Shown: in pieces, positions 34,743 through 44,030 of the stretch
How positions within the stretch are numbered: position 1 is the first letter of the stretch
Layout of the letters: the number at the start of each line of letters is the position of its first letter
Assembly: GCA_964441735.1 (NCBI GenBank)
Contig: CAYTVB010000002.1
Location: forward strand, 26,929 to 90,928
DNA: 64,000 bases
Source: JASMTM01 sp964441735
Lineage (GTDB): Bacteria; Thermotogota; Thermotogae; Petrotogales; Kosmotogaceae
Reading direction: 5' to 3'
Program-made: the position numbers and the translations under genes
The notes under the pieces: generated by a model
Told to the model about the DNA's origin: nothing
Databases searched by the model: none
The model's input: only the letters and a program-made list of their open reading frames with translations

Positions 34743-35691
34743 GATTACTATCCTCCAAACATTCTACAATCTGAAATGTGTGCAATTTATTATTTTTAGA
34801 TTCAATCCATTCAACGCTAATGGGAAAAGCAAACTCAGGTTTCAACCTACCATCTATTACCCATTTCTTAGAATGTTTCGTTCTATACAACGCTGGATTT
34901 GCAACCACTTTAAGTTTCACAGGTTGCATAATCCATTTTACATCATGAACTCCATCTATACTTAATAATCTTCCGGTGATACGCTCCCTTATCAATATAT
35001 CTGGTAGAGGTTTAACATTTACCAGAGCAATATTTTTGGATAAAGGTCCAATTATTTTGACATTGGCAATTTCTTTCTCCTCATTCAAATGATCAAGCAA
35101 TACTTCATTGGCAACCGCCACAACATAACCATGAAAGGATGGTTTTGGCATAATTTTTAAAAGATGCTTAAGCTTGCATCCTTCTCTTATATCTCCTTCG
35201 CCAATACGCGGTACTTCAAAATTAAAATAATCAATAGCTTTTTTAATGTCTTTTTTTGTCCACTTTCGGATGGGAGAATATAGATTATCTTTTATTTTTA
35301 TACCAGTCTTTCCCCAGCTGTCTGACTGATTTGCACCTGTTGCAATTATTTTATCCTTATAACCTTCAAGAGCTGCAAACTTTGCATATCTTGTACAACG
35401 ATTGCAGGAAGGTCCATTCATCCAGACTCTCTCCTGTAATTCTCTTCCACATTTAAATTCTAAATCAATATTCAATCTTTTGCTTATTTTAAGCACATTT
35501 TCAATAGCTTTACTGTATGTGTATGGACCAAAGGTGACATTTAAAAGTTTTACATTGTCCTTTCCAAGCGCTTCCTTTGCAAGCAATGCAACCAGTGTGC
35601 TGTCTTTTCCACCAGAAAATGCAACAAGCAGAACTGTAGAAATACTACTGATTTCCTCTATTGTCTCCCTTATGAGTTTTTCTATATCCAA
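34735..35691 (-). CDS. PP-loop ATPase, LarE/TtcA-like, substrate unknown
   Basis: An ATP-pyrophosphatase (adenylating) domain with the PP-loop AFSGGKDSTLVALLA near residue 24. NGPSCNRCTRYAKFAAL and IIATGANQSDSWGKTG follow, and a third cysteine sits in DIREGCKLKHLLKIMP. Three conserved-looking cysteines suggest a sulfur-transfer or Fe-S-assisted thiolation enzyme, but the C-terminal ~120 residues match no family I know. The start is TTG, 5 bases after GGAGGTAG. It leads the operon with the HAD phosphatase and lnt. Confidence 0.75.
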   Translation of the reverse strand: MDIEKLIRETIEEISSISTVLLVAFSGGKDSTLVALLAKEALGKDNVKLLNVTFGPYTYSKAIENVLKISKRLNIDLEFKCGRELQERVWMNGPSCNRCTRYAKFAALEGYKDKIIATGANQSDSWGKTGIKIKDNLYSPIRKWTKKDIKKAIDYFNFEVPRIGEGDIREGCKLKHLLKIMPKPSFHGYVVAVANEVLLDHLNEEKEIANVKIIGPLSKNIALVNVKPLPDILIRERITGRLLSIDGVHDVKWIMQPVKLKVVANPALYRTKHSKKWVIDGRLKPEFAFPISVEWIESKNNKLHTFQIVECLEDSNHD

Positions 35692-35769
35692 GATCTACCT
35701 CCAAATGTTACGTCACCATGATCTTTGTTATTAATAATCGTATTACGATATTATATATAAGTATAACGC

Positions 35770-35794
35770 AAAAAAGGCGGCTTTTAAGCCGCCT
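35770..35794 (-). terminator. Terminator of the ornithine operon
   Basis: Arms AGGCGGCTT (35775-35783) and AAGCCGCCT (35786-35794) with a minimal loop; on the minus strand it is followed by a run of T (35770-35774). It lies 19 bases downstream of the oraE stop. Confidence 0.88.
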
Positions 35795-35812
35795 GTTTAT
35801 TTTTATCCGTTT

Positions 35813-38017
35813 TCATTTTTCCTTCTTTATTTTTTCCTTTTTCTTTTTTACCAGAAATGTGGCAACATGAAACCCTTTGGTTCCTCTTCCAAAACCTGCA
35901 TCCATACCGCAATTCACTGCCAGTTCGTTGTTAATTTGAGTTCCACCCGCAATTATCATTATTTTTTCTCTGATTCCCTTTTCTATGGCAAGTTCATGGA
36001 TTTTTTTCATATTTTCAACATGTACTTCATTATGGGTAATTATTGTAGAAACCAGTATAGCATCTGCTCCAGTTTCTATGGCAGCATCTATGAACTTTTC
36101 AGGGGGTACACTTGTTCCCAAATATGTATATTTTATTCCAAATTTTTCTATACCTGAGTGTTTGATGTCCAGAATTTCTCTTATACCAACTGAATGTTCA
36201 TCATTGCCAATAGTTCCAGCTACAACATGCATCGGGTTTTTGGAAACAAATTTTGTTATCTCTTCTTCAGGCAAAACATCCGGTTTCTGAGGAAGTTCAA
36301 GGTCTTTTTTGTTAATTTCAAAGGGAACTCTGGCCTTTAATTCAATATATGTTCCTTCCTTTGGATGCAAAGAAGTCTTATTTAACACCGTTGGATCTTC
36401 AAGACCTAATTTCTTGGCAATGGCTATTGCAGCGGCTTCTGCATGATCCTGATCTTCTGGGATTGTTAAATCAAGCTGAATTATACTGTCTCCAGCCCAT
36501 TCTACTTCGGGTTTAATAGTTGCACTCTTTCTAATTTTTTCATTATCCTTTAACCTGAGTTCAACATTATCCGTTTCATCAAGTTCATCAATATATTGAA
36601 TCTTATCAGGATTATGCAGTGTACATCCACCAATCAAATCACATGGGTTATCAACATCATCAGGCAAATTGTTATTTCCAAAATGCTCGCATACTGGTGC
36701 CATATAATCTTTATCTCTAGCAACTACACTTCCAGCTCCTATGCCGCCATCTTTTCTTCTTGCAATACCGTCACCGTTTCTTTCAGGATAATACCCATTA
36801 TCTACAAAGAATCCTTCTTCAACAGCTTCAAAATATCCACCAATTTCAAGGATTTCTTCCATCATTAAAATTGCTCTCATTTTAAGCTCTCTTATTTTTG
36901 GTCTCACATAGTCATCATTTACCTTCAAAATATCCTTTATTCCATCCAGAGCAATCAATGTGTGTTTTGCAGTTTCAACGCCTCTCACCGAATTAACATG
37001 CCAGGGGACATTACGCCCTTCATCTGGCGTTATTGTTGACTGCACATCAACCGAAGTCAATCGAGAAATCAGCGTATCCAGAACGTGAACCCTGGTTGCA
37101 TCAAAGAGATCAGATTCTATATAACGGGTATTCATCTGGGCTCTAAATTTGAAGTCCTTAAACAACTCTCTAACTGTCAGCGCATAGATAAAATTCAGTT
37201 TAAACTCCGGTGTTGGTGAAACAACCGGTGGAACTGTTGACAGAGCAATATTATCTTTTTTCATTCCGGATTTAACCGAGAAACTACAATTTATCGCATG
37301 CTGAACAAGAAGTTCAGGCATTACTTTCCATGCCATTTTTGCAGAAGCGTTGGCGTTATGAGCACCGTCTATCTGTAACATATCGACACTTGACATAATC
37401 TTTTTTGCCACAGCAGCATCAACAAACGAACGCACTGGATTTATACCCCTATAAAGCACATTGTACTGAGGATCCTGATGAGCTCCGTTAACGCCTTCTT
37501 CTACAAATAAAACAGCAATTTCGGGCCCGGCAACACCGCTGACATAACTGTGATAATTAATCGGTCTTCCAACCTCATCTTCTATTATGTCCAGAGCCTT
37601 TCTGGAAGCCCTTATCTGCTTCCTTGTTATCGGGATACCCCCTGTACCTTCAGGAGTACCTTCCATAAGACCATCTATGTGGCTCTGTCCCAGCGTTCGA
37701 ATAACCATTATATGATCAGCTCCGTGCCATGCAGCCATTCTCATTCTTCTTAAATCGTCTTCAAATCTACCAGAAGCTATTTCAGAAGTTATAACTGCAT
37801 CTGGCTGTGGATCGATATTCTCAAAATAATGTGATGCTGGAAGAGGAATGCTCTTTTCCATGGGTTCACTGATTTGATCGTAGGTAAAATTGCCCATTTT
37901 TGTACCTTTTGGAAGGGGTTTTCTCCAGGTCCAGCCCTTTCTCCTGGGACTGTAATGCTCCAGATCCTTCAATATCTCATCTATATTAAGCTTTTTGTTT
38001 TCTGGAAGTTTCATCAT
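35813..38017 (-). CDS. oraE: D-ornithine 4,5-aminomutase, large subunit
   Basis: Adenosylcobalamin- and PLP-dependent enzyme that moves the terminal amino group of D-ornithine to C4, giving 2,4-diaminopentanoate. At 734 residues it has a TIM-barrel main part, then the B12-binding Rossmann domain. DEHSVG is the DxHxxG cobalamin ligand motif (about residue 610), and the nearby DIKHSGIEKFG carries the PLP lysine. The C-terminus ends in a lysine-rich tail. Its start overlaps the oraS stop (ATGA). It is the last gene of the ornithine operon. Confidence 0.93.
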   Translation of the reverse strand: MMKLPENKKLNIDEILKDLEHYSPRRKGWTWRKPLPKGTKMGNFTYDQISEPMEKSIPLPASHYFENIDPQPDAVITSEIASGRFEDDLRRMRMAAWHGADHIMVIRTLGQSHIDGLMEGTPEGTGGIPITRKQIRASRKALDIIEDEVGRPINYHSYVSGVAGPEIAVLFVEEGVNGAHQDPQYNVLYRGINPVRSFVDAAVAKKIMSSVDMLQIDGAHNANASAKMAWKVMPELLVQHAINCSFSVKSGMKKDNIALSTVPPVVSPTPEFKLNFIYALTVRELFKDFKFRAQMNTRYIESDLFDATRVHVLDTLISRLTSVDVQSTITPDEGRNVPWHVNSVRGVETAKHTLIALDGIKDILKVNDDYVRPKIRELKMRAILMMEEILEIGGYFEAVEEGFFVDNGYYPERNGDGIARRKDGGIGAGSVVARDKDYMAPVCEHFGNNNLPDDVDNPCDLIGGCTLHNPDKIQYIDELDETDNVELRLKDNEKIRKSATIKPEVEWAGDSIIQLDLTIPEDQDHAEAAAIAIAKKLGLEDPTVLNKTSLHPKEGTYIELKARVPFEINKKDLELPQKPDVLPEEEITKFVSKNPMHVVAGTIGNDEHSVGIREILDIKHSGIEKFGIKYTYLGTSVPPEKFIDAAIETGADAILVSTIITHNEVHVENMKKIHELAIEKGIREKIMIIAGGTQINNELAVNCGMDAGFGRGTKGFHVATFLVKKKKEKIKKEK

Positions 38018-38382
38018 TTCACCCCCTTGAATTCCTGCTCAACAAGATCCCACAGCTCACCGGAAGCCAGTTTTTTACCGGTCGCAATAATATCTTCACT
38101 GTTAATTCTTGATATTCTGTACACTATGTGACCCGCTCCTTTTACAAGCAAGCCCATGTCAACCAGCTTATCAACAATTGTCTTTGATTCAAGACTGTTA
38201 AAACCCATCCGCAGTAACACAGAACGTTCAATTGAGGGAGATGTGTGATCTTTTGCCAGATCAATTAATGGTTCTGTAATTCGATCAGCAAGCTCCCAAA
38301 AATACCTATCCAGCTCCTCATCACTCATTTCTCTGAGATGTTTACTCCTTGATTTGAAATTATCCCGTCTTTGTTCAGCCAT
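38014..38382 (-). CDS. oraS: D-ornithine 4,5-aminomutase, small subunit
   Basis: A 122-residue partner of OraE, beginning MAEQRRDNFKSRSKHLREMS and containing ADRITEPLIDLAKDHTSPSI and SVLLRMGFNS, in line with known OraS subunits of about 120 residues. It contacts the substrate-binding barrel in the heterotetramer. It overlaps oraE by 4 and ortB by 8 bases, so the three proteins are translationally coupled. Confidence 0.9.
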   Translation of the reverse strand: MAEQRRDNFKSRSKHLREMSDEELDRYFWELADRITEPLIDLAKDHTSPSIERSVLLRMGFNSLESKTIVDKLVDMGLLVKGAGHIVYRISRINSEDIIATGKKLASGELWDLVEQEFKGVK

Positions 38383-39790
38383 CTGAAAAAACCTCCCTAC
38401 AAATATCTTTTATATTATTGATATCAGTCTTCAAATCTTCTTCAAGAAACTCAATATCCTTTTCACTCAGACTACTTATTCCTCTTTTTTTCAATTGTTT
38501 TATATACGATCTTCTTAACCTGTCCAATGAAATATTCTTCAACTGTAATTGTTCAGGTTTTTCAGGAATTACAATCCTTTTTCCTGGTTCATCGAGTTCA
38601 GAAGGATCGCCTCTCATAACCTCTATACCCTGCTTTTTGGCAAATGAAAGCTGGGCTGTTGGCAATTTTCCTGCTCCTGTGTACTCAGTTTCCTGTACTA
38701 TGATGGTTTTATCTTCTGGAAGTTTTCTGGCCAAAGCAACTGCAACTGCCAGCGAAGTGTTTCCAGCCGGACCACGCTGCATACCTTCTAATCTGGAAAG
38801 CATCTCGGTCGCGTAAAACACTTCACCCTGAGTTACAAGATAGTATTCATCCATATAGCGTAAAGCTCTCGCGGCATTTCGTGGAACATCTGATCTATCA
38901 GGAAAAACAGAAAATGGAATGCCAAACCCAGTATGTCCGGTGGTAAATGACTTTCTATTGAAATCGTTATCGCTAGCCATATGCAAATCATGTAAATCAA
39001 CACTGGCAGCAATTACCTTTGTTTTATCTGAACCAGCTTTTTGTATACCTCTCGCAGTACCGGTTAAATTCCCTCCTCCTGCATTTGTAACTATAACGTA
39101 GTCAGGATCTCTGCTGGTTTGTTCTCGAACCTGTTGAACCAATTCATAACCCAGCGTTTCTACTCCATTTATCCCGTAAGGAGTGTAAAGAGAAGCGTTA
39201 AAATATCCTGTATCTTCAAGTAACAACAAAAAGTAATAAAACAGCTCGGGTCCAACAGTTAACTGTAAAACCTCTGCACCATAACTTTCACAGGCTCTGC
39301 CTTTTTCAAGGATTTCAGGTTGACCTCTACCCTGACTGTCATATGTCTCCTGTACCACGATACATTTAAGCCCTCTCTTAACAGCCTGAGAAGCCACTGC
39401 AGCACCATAATTTCCACTGGTAGCGGCAATTACTCCCTTATATCCAAACTCCTTAGCTTTGTACACACTAACAGAAGCCCTTCTGTCTTTAAAACTTCCC
39501 GAAGGATTGGAAGCTTCATCTTTCAAAAAGATTCTTGCTCCTTTACCTTTATCTGAAAGCTGTCGAACCAGACGGTTAATATTCTTTAGCTCCACTAAAG
39601 AGGTATTTCCAACACCGGTTTCCTTTTGTATAAGAGATACCTCTTCTAAAGATAATCCTGCACTATTCATCATTCCTTCATAATCGAAGGAAATACCTTC
39701 ATTTTCAAAAGAATCATAATCTATACCTACTGAAGATTTCATTATTTCATTTTTTCTGCCCATCACAGCTTCATATGATCTGTTACTCAT
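38375..39790 (-). CDS. ortB: 2-amino-4-oxopentanoate thiolase, beta subunit
   Basis: PLP-dependent thiolase subunit of the threonine-synthase-like fold. The Schiff-base lysine is in NPSGSFKDRRAS near residue 92, and the glycine-rich phosphate loop is TNAGGGNLTGTARG near 235. It cleaves 2-amino-4-oxopentanoate with CoA to acetyl-CoA and alanine. The ATG at 39790 (471 residues) follows GAGGATG and is preferred over an ATG three codons upstream. It overlaps ortA by 8 bases. Confidence 0.9.
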   Translation of the reverse strand: MSNRSYEAVMGRKNEIMKSSVGIDYDSFENEGISFDYEGMMNSAGLSLEEVSLIQKETGVGNTSLVELKNINRLVRQLSDKGKGARIFLKDEASNPSGSFKDRRASVSVYKAKEFGYKGVIAATSGNYGAAVASQAVKRGLKCIVVQETYDSQGRGQPEILEKGRACESYGAEVLQLTVGPELFYYFLLLLEDTGYFNASLYTPYGINGVETLGYELVQQVREQTSRDPDYVIVTNAGGGNLTGTARGIQKAGSDKTKVIAASVDLHDLHMASDNDFNRKSFTTGHTGFGIPFSVFPDRSDVPRNAARALRYMDEYYLVTQGEVFYATEMLSRLEGMQRGPAGNTSLAVAVALARKLPEDKTIIVQETEYTGAGKLPTAQLSFAKKQGIEVMRGDPSELDEPGKRIVIPEKPEQLQLKNISLDRLRRSYIKQLKKRGISSLSEKDIEFLEEDLKTDINNIKDICREVFSDG

Positions 39791-40106
39791 TTTGATCATC
39801 CTCTTTTTCTATATTACGCAGTAATTCAACAAGCTCAGTTCCGGCATTAAAAAGCTCTTTAATGTGTTCACCAAAACCATGATTATAAGCAGGATTAACT
39901 GCTATAAGCGTTCCATGTTCACGCCTTCCAATAATTGTTTTGATTTTTACGTCATCTCCAATGTTTGCACTTTCATCTTCAAGATAACCTTTCAATCTCA
40001 TTTCAAGCGGTACTTCCGATGTGTCTTCAGGTACATTTGAGCTTCTTTCTTCAGGTTTTAAAATAACCCGTTTAATCTGTACCCAGTCACCTTTTTTTGC
40101 AATCAT
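39783..40106 (-). CDS. ortA: 2-amino-4-oxopentanoate thiolase, alpha subunit
   Basis: A 107-residue protein beginning MIAKKGDWVQIKRVILKPEE, with RLKGYLEDESANIGDDVKIK, TIIGRREHGTLIAVNPAYNH and GFGEHIKELFNAG. This matches OrtA, the small partner of OrtB. It lies between ord (13 bases) and ortB (overlap), the order known from amino-acid-fermenting Clostridia. Confidence 0.9.
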   Translation of the reverse strand: MIAKKGDWVQIKRVILKPEERSSNVPEDTSEVPLEMRLKGYLEDESANIGDDVKIKTIIGRREHGTLIAVNPAYNHGFGEHIKELFNAGTELVELLRNIEKEDDQNE

Positions 40107-40119
40107 TTAATCACCTCAC

Positions 40120-41133
40120 CTAACGATTAACCATCATTCTGGGTACTGGTAATTCCAGCATACTTATAAAACCCGGTTCAGCTTCAATCACATCTCCAAC
40201 AACATTTGTTGCAACAGCAATTGTTCCTTTACCGCCTGGAATTTCTGGTTGAATCGAAAGGTTGATCCTGGGTTCTCCCTCAATTACTATGTAATCACCT
40301 GTTTCAACTGATTCCTTTTCAGGCTGGATTTGCTGAGGATGAATAAGTTCAATAACGAGTGTATCATCTATATAACCTTTTCCTATATGTTTACAGCCTG
40401 CAACCATTCCTGGTTCTATATCTACAACTTGAGTGCTTCTTTTCGTTTTTGAAATGATGGGTTCACGTGATTCTTCTATTTTTGTTAACTCCCATCCCAG
40501 TGCATCTCCTATCATTCTAATTGACTGCTGAAATCCTATATGTCCTACAATTGTCCCTCTTTTTAATCCTTCATTGAACTCTTCTGGAGTGGTTCCAACA
40601 CCCTGAGTTTCCATAACAGTCTTTCCAAAGGGAGCCAGATCATTCACTCTCTTTGCAAATACTTTGTTGACATTTAAACATGCCCCTGATAGAGAAATTG
40701 CAAGAACATCCATAATGAATCCTGGATTTATTCCTGTGCCAAGTACCGTTACACCATTTCTAACTGCAGTATTGTGAATCTTTTCAGAACTTTCCGGATG
40801 CGAATAAAATGGATAGGCCATTTCTTCAGCTATGGTTACCACATTTACTCTATGATTCAACGCAAGCAGAACTTTCGTTTCCACTTCTCGCATAAAAGAA
40901 TTAGTTGCAATTATAACAACATCAGGACTGGTTTCTTCTATAGCCTTTTCAGGATCATCATATATTTTGGCATTGTACTCTTTATCATCAATTACAGCCC
41001 CTACATCCTTTCCAATAACATTTTTGTTGATCTCAACCGCTCCTACAAGTCTCAAATATTTCTTTGAAAATACATTTTGAGCTACTCCGCTTCCCATAGC
41101 TCCCAATCCCCAAACCAATACTCTGTAAGCCAT
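40120..41133 (-). CDS. ord: 2,4-diaminopentanoate dehydrogenase
   Basis: NAD(P)-dependent enzyme that oxidatively deaminates 2,4-diaminopentanoate to 2-amino-4-oxopentanoate. The Rossmann motif VWGLGAMGSGVAQN lies at the N-terminus (residues 6-19), followed by a dihydrodipicolinate-reductase-like fold with GTGINPGFIMDVLA near 130. The 337-residue length fits the family. GGAGG lies about 9 bases before the ATG. It is the first gene of the ornithine operon; a weak TTGTTA element lies upstream next to the pilB terminator. Confidence 0.9.
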   Translation of the reverse strand: MAYRVLVWGLGAMGSGVAQNVFSKKYLRLVGAVEINKNVIGKDVGAVIDDKEYNAKIYDDPEKAIEETSPDVVIIATNSFMREVETKVLLALNHRVNVVTIAEEMAYPFYSHPESSEKIHNTAVRNGVTVLGTGINPGFIMDVLAISLSGACLNVNKVFAKRVNDLAPFGKTVMETQGVGTTPEEFNEGLKRGTIVGHIGFQQSIRMIGDALGWELTKIEESREPIISKTKRSTQVVDIEPGMVAGCKHIGKGYIDDTLVIELIHPQQIQPEKESVETGDYIVIEGEPRINLSIQPEIPGGKGTIAVATNVVGDVIEAEPGFISMLELPVPRMMVNR

Positions 41134-41180
41134 TTTTCATTGCCTCCTTTAGTTTAGTTACTCTATTCAATTTCATCTTA

Positions 41181-41220
41181 ACAAAATAAAAGACTCCATT
41201 CTATTCCGAATAGAGTCTTT
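41181..41220 (-). terminator. Terminator after pilB
   Basis: Outer arms AAAGACTC (41189-41196) and GAGTCTTT (41213-41220) enclose inner arms CTATTC and GAATAG (41201-41213) with a CATT bulge. On the minus strand the hairpin runs into TTTTATTTTGT. It ends the long ribosomal/replication/division gene run. Confidence 0.75.
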
Positions 41221-41294
41221 AAATCGTTATGTAAAGCAATTATTGAAGCCGAAAAAACTCGCATTTGAGTATGCTCATTTAAGATTGCTCAAAA

Positions 41295-42980
41295 TCAGAC
41301 TTCAAAAGCAACTCTGTTTACTTCTTCAACTGAAGTTATACCGTGTACTACCTTTTTAATTCCATCTTCGTAAATCGTAAGCATACCCAGTTCTTTGGCA
41401 GTTCTTGCTATCTCGTAGTCTGAAGCTCCCTTAGATATTAGCTCTCTCAATTTCGAATCTATCGTTAGTGTTTCCAGAATGGACGTTCGTCCACGGTATC
41501 CGGTGCCACGGCATTCGCTACATCCCGAACCTGGAACATATTCATGAAACTCTTCTTTGTCAGGGAACAGTTTGGATGCTACTTTTACTATGTCATCTCT
41601 CAAAGGAATCTTTTTCTTGCAGTTATTACAAAGTTTCCTTACCAATCTCTGACTGACCACTCCAGCAAGTGATGTCCCAAGAAGATATTTATCTACTCCC
41701 ATATTAATAAGTCTTGAAACCGCACCTGCAGCGCTGTTGGTATGAATGGTTGAAAAAACCTTATGTCCGGTAAGCGAAGCTTCAATTGCAAGCTGTGCAG
41801 TTTCTCTGTCTCGGATTTCTCCAACCATTATAATATCCGGGTCCTGTCTCAAGAATGATCTTAAATAACGTGCAAAGGTCAAACCAATTTCTGAATTAAC
41901 CTGACACTGTGTTACACCTTCTATGGTATATTCAACAGGATCTTCTGCAGTTATTATGTTTACCTTTTCAGATGAAACTTCATTCAATACACCTACAAGT
42001 GTCGTGGATTTACCACTACCCGTTGGTCCGGAAACAAGGATTATTCCGTGGGAAGATTTCAACATATTTCTAAATCGATTCATATTGAATTCACTAAAAC
42101 CAAGGTCATCAAGGCTGCTTTTGGAATTAGAAACCTTTAGAATACGAAGAACAACCTTTTCACCGTATACTGAAGGCATTGTTGAAACCCTGAAATCGTA
42201 CTGTTCCCCTCTTTGTTTTATATAAAACTTTCCGTCCTGGGGGAGCCTTCTTTCAGATATATCAAGTCCACACATAACTTTTATTCTTGAAACTACAGAA
42301 TTATGGGCTTTTCTTGGATAGGTAAGCATTCTTCGAAGCATACCATCTATCCTAAATCTACCGACAGCTATCTTTTCATAAGGTTCAAGATGGATGTCAC
42401 TGGCATCACTTTTTATTCCATTATCCAGTAAAGAATTGATAAATCTTGTTATTGGAGTCTTTTCTTCATCGGTTTCTTCTGTTTCTTCCTCGGTTTGCTC
42501 CATCTCGTCTAGATCAAAGCTTTTATCTATTATTTCACTTGTTGGTGTTTCCTCATAACTTGATTTGTACAGAGGATCAAAATTTGGTGGCGGTGTTAAT
42601 TTGACATCAATGTCAAAACCAGTTAAAAAAGATAGTTCACGCTCTATTTGTGGTACTTTTAAAACCTCCGGTGTGAGAACAACCAGCCGGCTATCTTCGA
42701 TATTTACCGGTACAACATTGAGTCTTTCTGCAACAGATCTCGGAACAAGTCTTAATACTTCAGGAGGTACTACACCGGGAACCTCATCTAAAACCTCCAG
42801 ATCATACTGAGTAGACAATGCTCGATAAATATCATCCCAGGAAAGCATGCCCATTTCAACAAGAACTTCTCCCAGGGGTTTATTTACTTTTTTTTGAACA
42901 GCAATTGCCCTCTCCAGGACATCTGGAGTTAACAATCCTTTTTCTTCAAGAAGTTCTCCCAGTCTCTTGTAAACTCTCAT
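41295..42980 (-). CDS. pilB: Type IV pilus / type II secretion assembly ATPase
   Basis: A 561-residue GspE/PilB ATPase. The N-terminal MshEN domain (about 1-135) begins RLGELLEEKGLLTPDVLERA. Walker A VSGPTGSGKSTTLVG is near residue 320, TAEDPVEYTIEGVTQCQVN and Walker B IIMVGEIRDRETA follow, and the zinc tetracysteine is CNNCKKK ... CSECRGTGYRGR. It drives pilin or pseudopilin assembly at the inner membrane. An acidic stretch (about 155-172) links the domains. It follows ftsZ by 3 bases. Confidence 0.92.
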   Translation of the reverse strand: MRVYKRLGELLEEKGLLTPDVLERAIAVQKKVNKPLGEVLVEMGMLSWDDIYRALSTQYDLEVLDEVPGVVPPEVLRLVPRSVAERLNVVPVNIEDSRLVVLTPEVLKVPQIERELSFLTGFDIDVKLTPPPNFDPLYKSSYEETPTSEIIDKSFDLDEMEQTEEETEETDEEKTPITRFINSLLDNGIKSDASDIHLEPYEKIAVGRFRIDGMLRRMLTYPRKAHNSVVSRIKVMCGLDISERRLPQDGKFYIKQRGEQYDFRVSTMPSVYGEKVVLRILKVSNSKSSLDDLGFSEFNMNRFRNMLKSSHGIILVSGPTGSGKSTTLVGVLNEVSSEKVNIITAEDPVEYTIEGVTQCQVNSEIGLTFARYLRSFLRQDPDIIMVGEIRDRETAQLAIEASLTGHKVFSTIHTNSAAGAVSRLINMGVDKYLLGTSLAGVVSQRLVRKLCNNCKKKIPLRDDIVKVASKLFPDKEEFHEYVPGSGCSECRGTGYRGRTSILETLTIDSKLRELISKGASDYEIARTAKELGMLTIYEDGIKKVVHGITSVEEVNRVAFEV

Positions 42981-42983
42981 TTA

Positions 42984-44030
42984 TCACATACCTTCCTCCT
43001 GAGTATCCAGTCCAAATCTGTATATCGCCGGTATATCAAGAGTATCACCAAGCATTTCTTCTTCCATCTCAAAACCAGCAGCTATTAGTGTTATATGTAA
43101 TTCTTCGTCATTCATCTCAGGATCCACAATTAATCCCAGCTTGACATCAGCCTCTTCACTACAGTTCTGTCTCACCATGGCTGCTGCTATGTTCATTTCT
43201 TTCAATGTAATATTTTTGGCTGAAACATTTAAAATTATTCCTGTTGCATTATCTATAGGCTTTTCCAGCAGTCTGCTTTCCATTGCCGCCCTGGCAGCAT
43301 CTTCAGCTCTTTTATCGCCTTCGCCAACACCGATTCCCAGCATGGCTGTTCCAGCATTTCTTAGGACAGATTCAACATCGGCAAAATCAAGGTTGATATA
43401 TCCTCTTCTTGTAATCAATTCAGAAATACCCTTTATACCATGATGTAATGTTTCATCTGCTTTTGCAAAGGCTTCAACAATAGATGTGTCTGGTGGAAGT
43501 TCCTGTAAGAGTTTGTTGTTTGAGATTCTTATCATCGTATCCACAGAAGTTCTTAACTGCTTTAATCCTTCCCAGGCAACCTTTAATCTGGTATTTCCTT
43601 CGAAGAAAAATGGTGTTGTTACTACCGCTACTGTAAGAATTCCCATTTCGCGTGCAACAGATGCAATAATTGGTGCTGCACCAGTACCAGTACCGCCACC
43701 CATACCGGCGGTTATAAAAAGAAGATCAGTATCTTCTAATTCCTTCGTTATCTCTTCGATACTCTCCTGAGCTGCGTGCTCACCTATCTTTGGATCACCT
43801 CCGGCACCAAGGCCTCTTGTCAGGTGATCCCCAAGCTGTATCTTTACTTCTGCTTCACTGCTGTTAAGCACCTGCACGTCTGTATTGGCTGCAATAAAGG
43901 TAACACCGTGTATGCCCTCAGTTATCATCCTGTTAACAGCGTTTCCTCCAGCGCCACCAACACCTATTACTTTTATAAGTGGCAATCGTGGTTCAGTATT
44001 TCCTTTTTCATAATTTATTTCAAAGCTCAT
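42984..44030 (-). CDS. ftsZ: Cell division protein FtsZ
   Basis: Tubulin-like GTPase that forms the division ring. KVIGVGGAGGNAVNRM is near residue 21, the tubulin signature GGGTGTGAAP near 108, and the T7 synergy loop NLDFADVESVL near 205. The C-terminal membrane-protein-binding peptide is recognisable as LDIPAIYRFG. The ATG at 44030 (348 residues) is set by GGAGG 8 bases upstream; a longer reading would extend 23 codons into ftsA. It overlaps ftsA by 11 bases. Confidence 0.96.
   Translation of the reverse strand: MSFEINYEKGNTEPRLPLIKVIGVGGAGGNAVNRMITEGIHGVTFIAANTDVQVLNSSEAEVKIQLGDHLTRGLGAGGDPKIGEHAAQESIEEITKELEDTDLLFITAGMGGGTGTGAAPIIASVAREMGILTVAVVTTPFFFEGNTRLKVAWEGLKQLRTSVDTMIRISNNKLLQELPPDTSIVEAFAKADETLHHGIKGISELITRRGYINLDFADVESVLRNAGTAMLGIGVGEGDKRAEDAARAAMESRLLEKPIDNATGIILNVSAKNITLKEMNIAAAMVRQNCSEEADVKLGLIVDPEMNDEELHITLIAAGFEMEEEMLGDTLDIPAIYRFGLDTQEEGM

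Noticed and set aside
34735..35691. TilS (tRNA-Ile lysidine synthase) for the PP-loop protein
   Set aside because: The cysteine-containing segments and the C-terminal half do not match TilS, which lacks the C-x2-C block.
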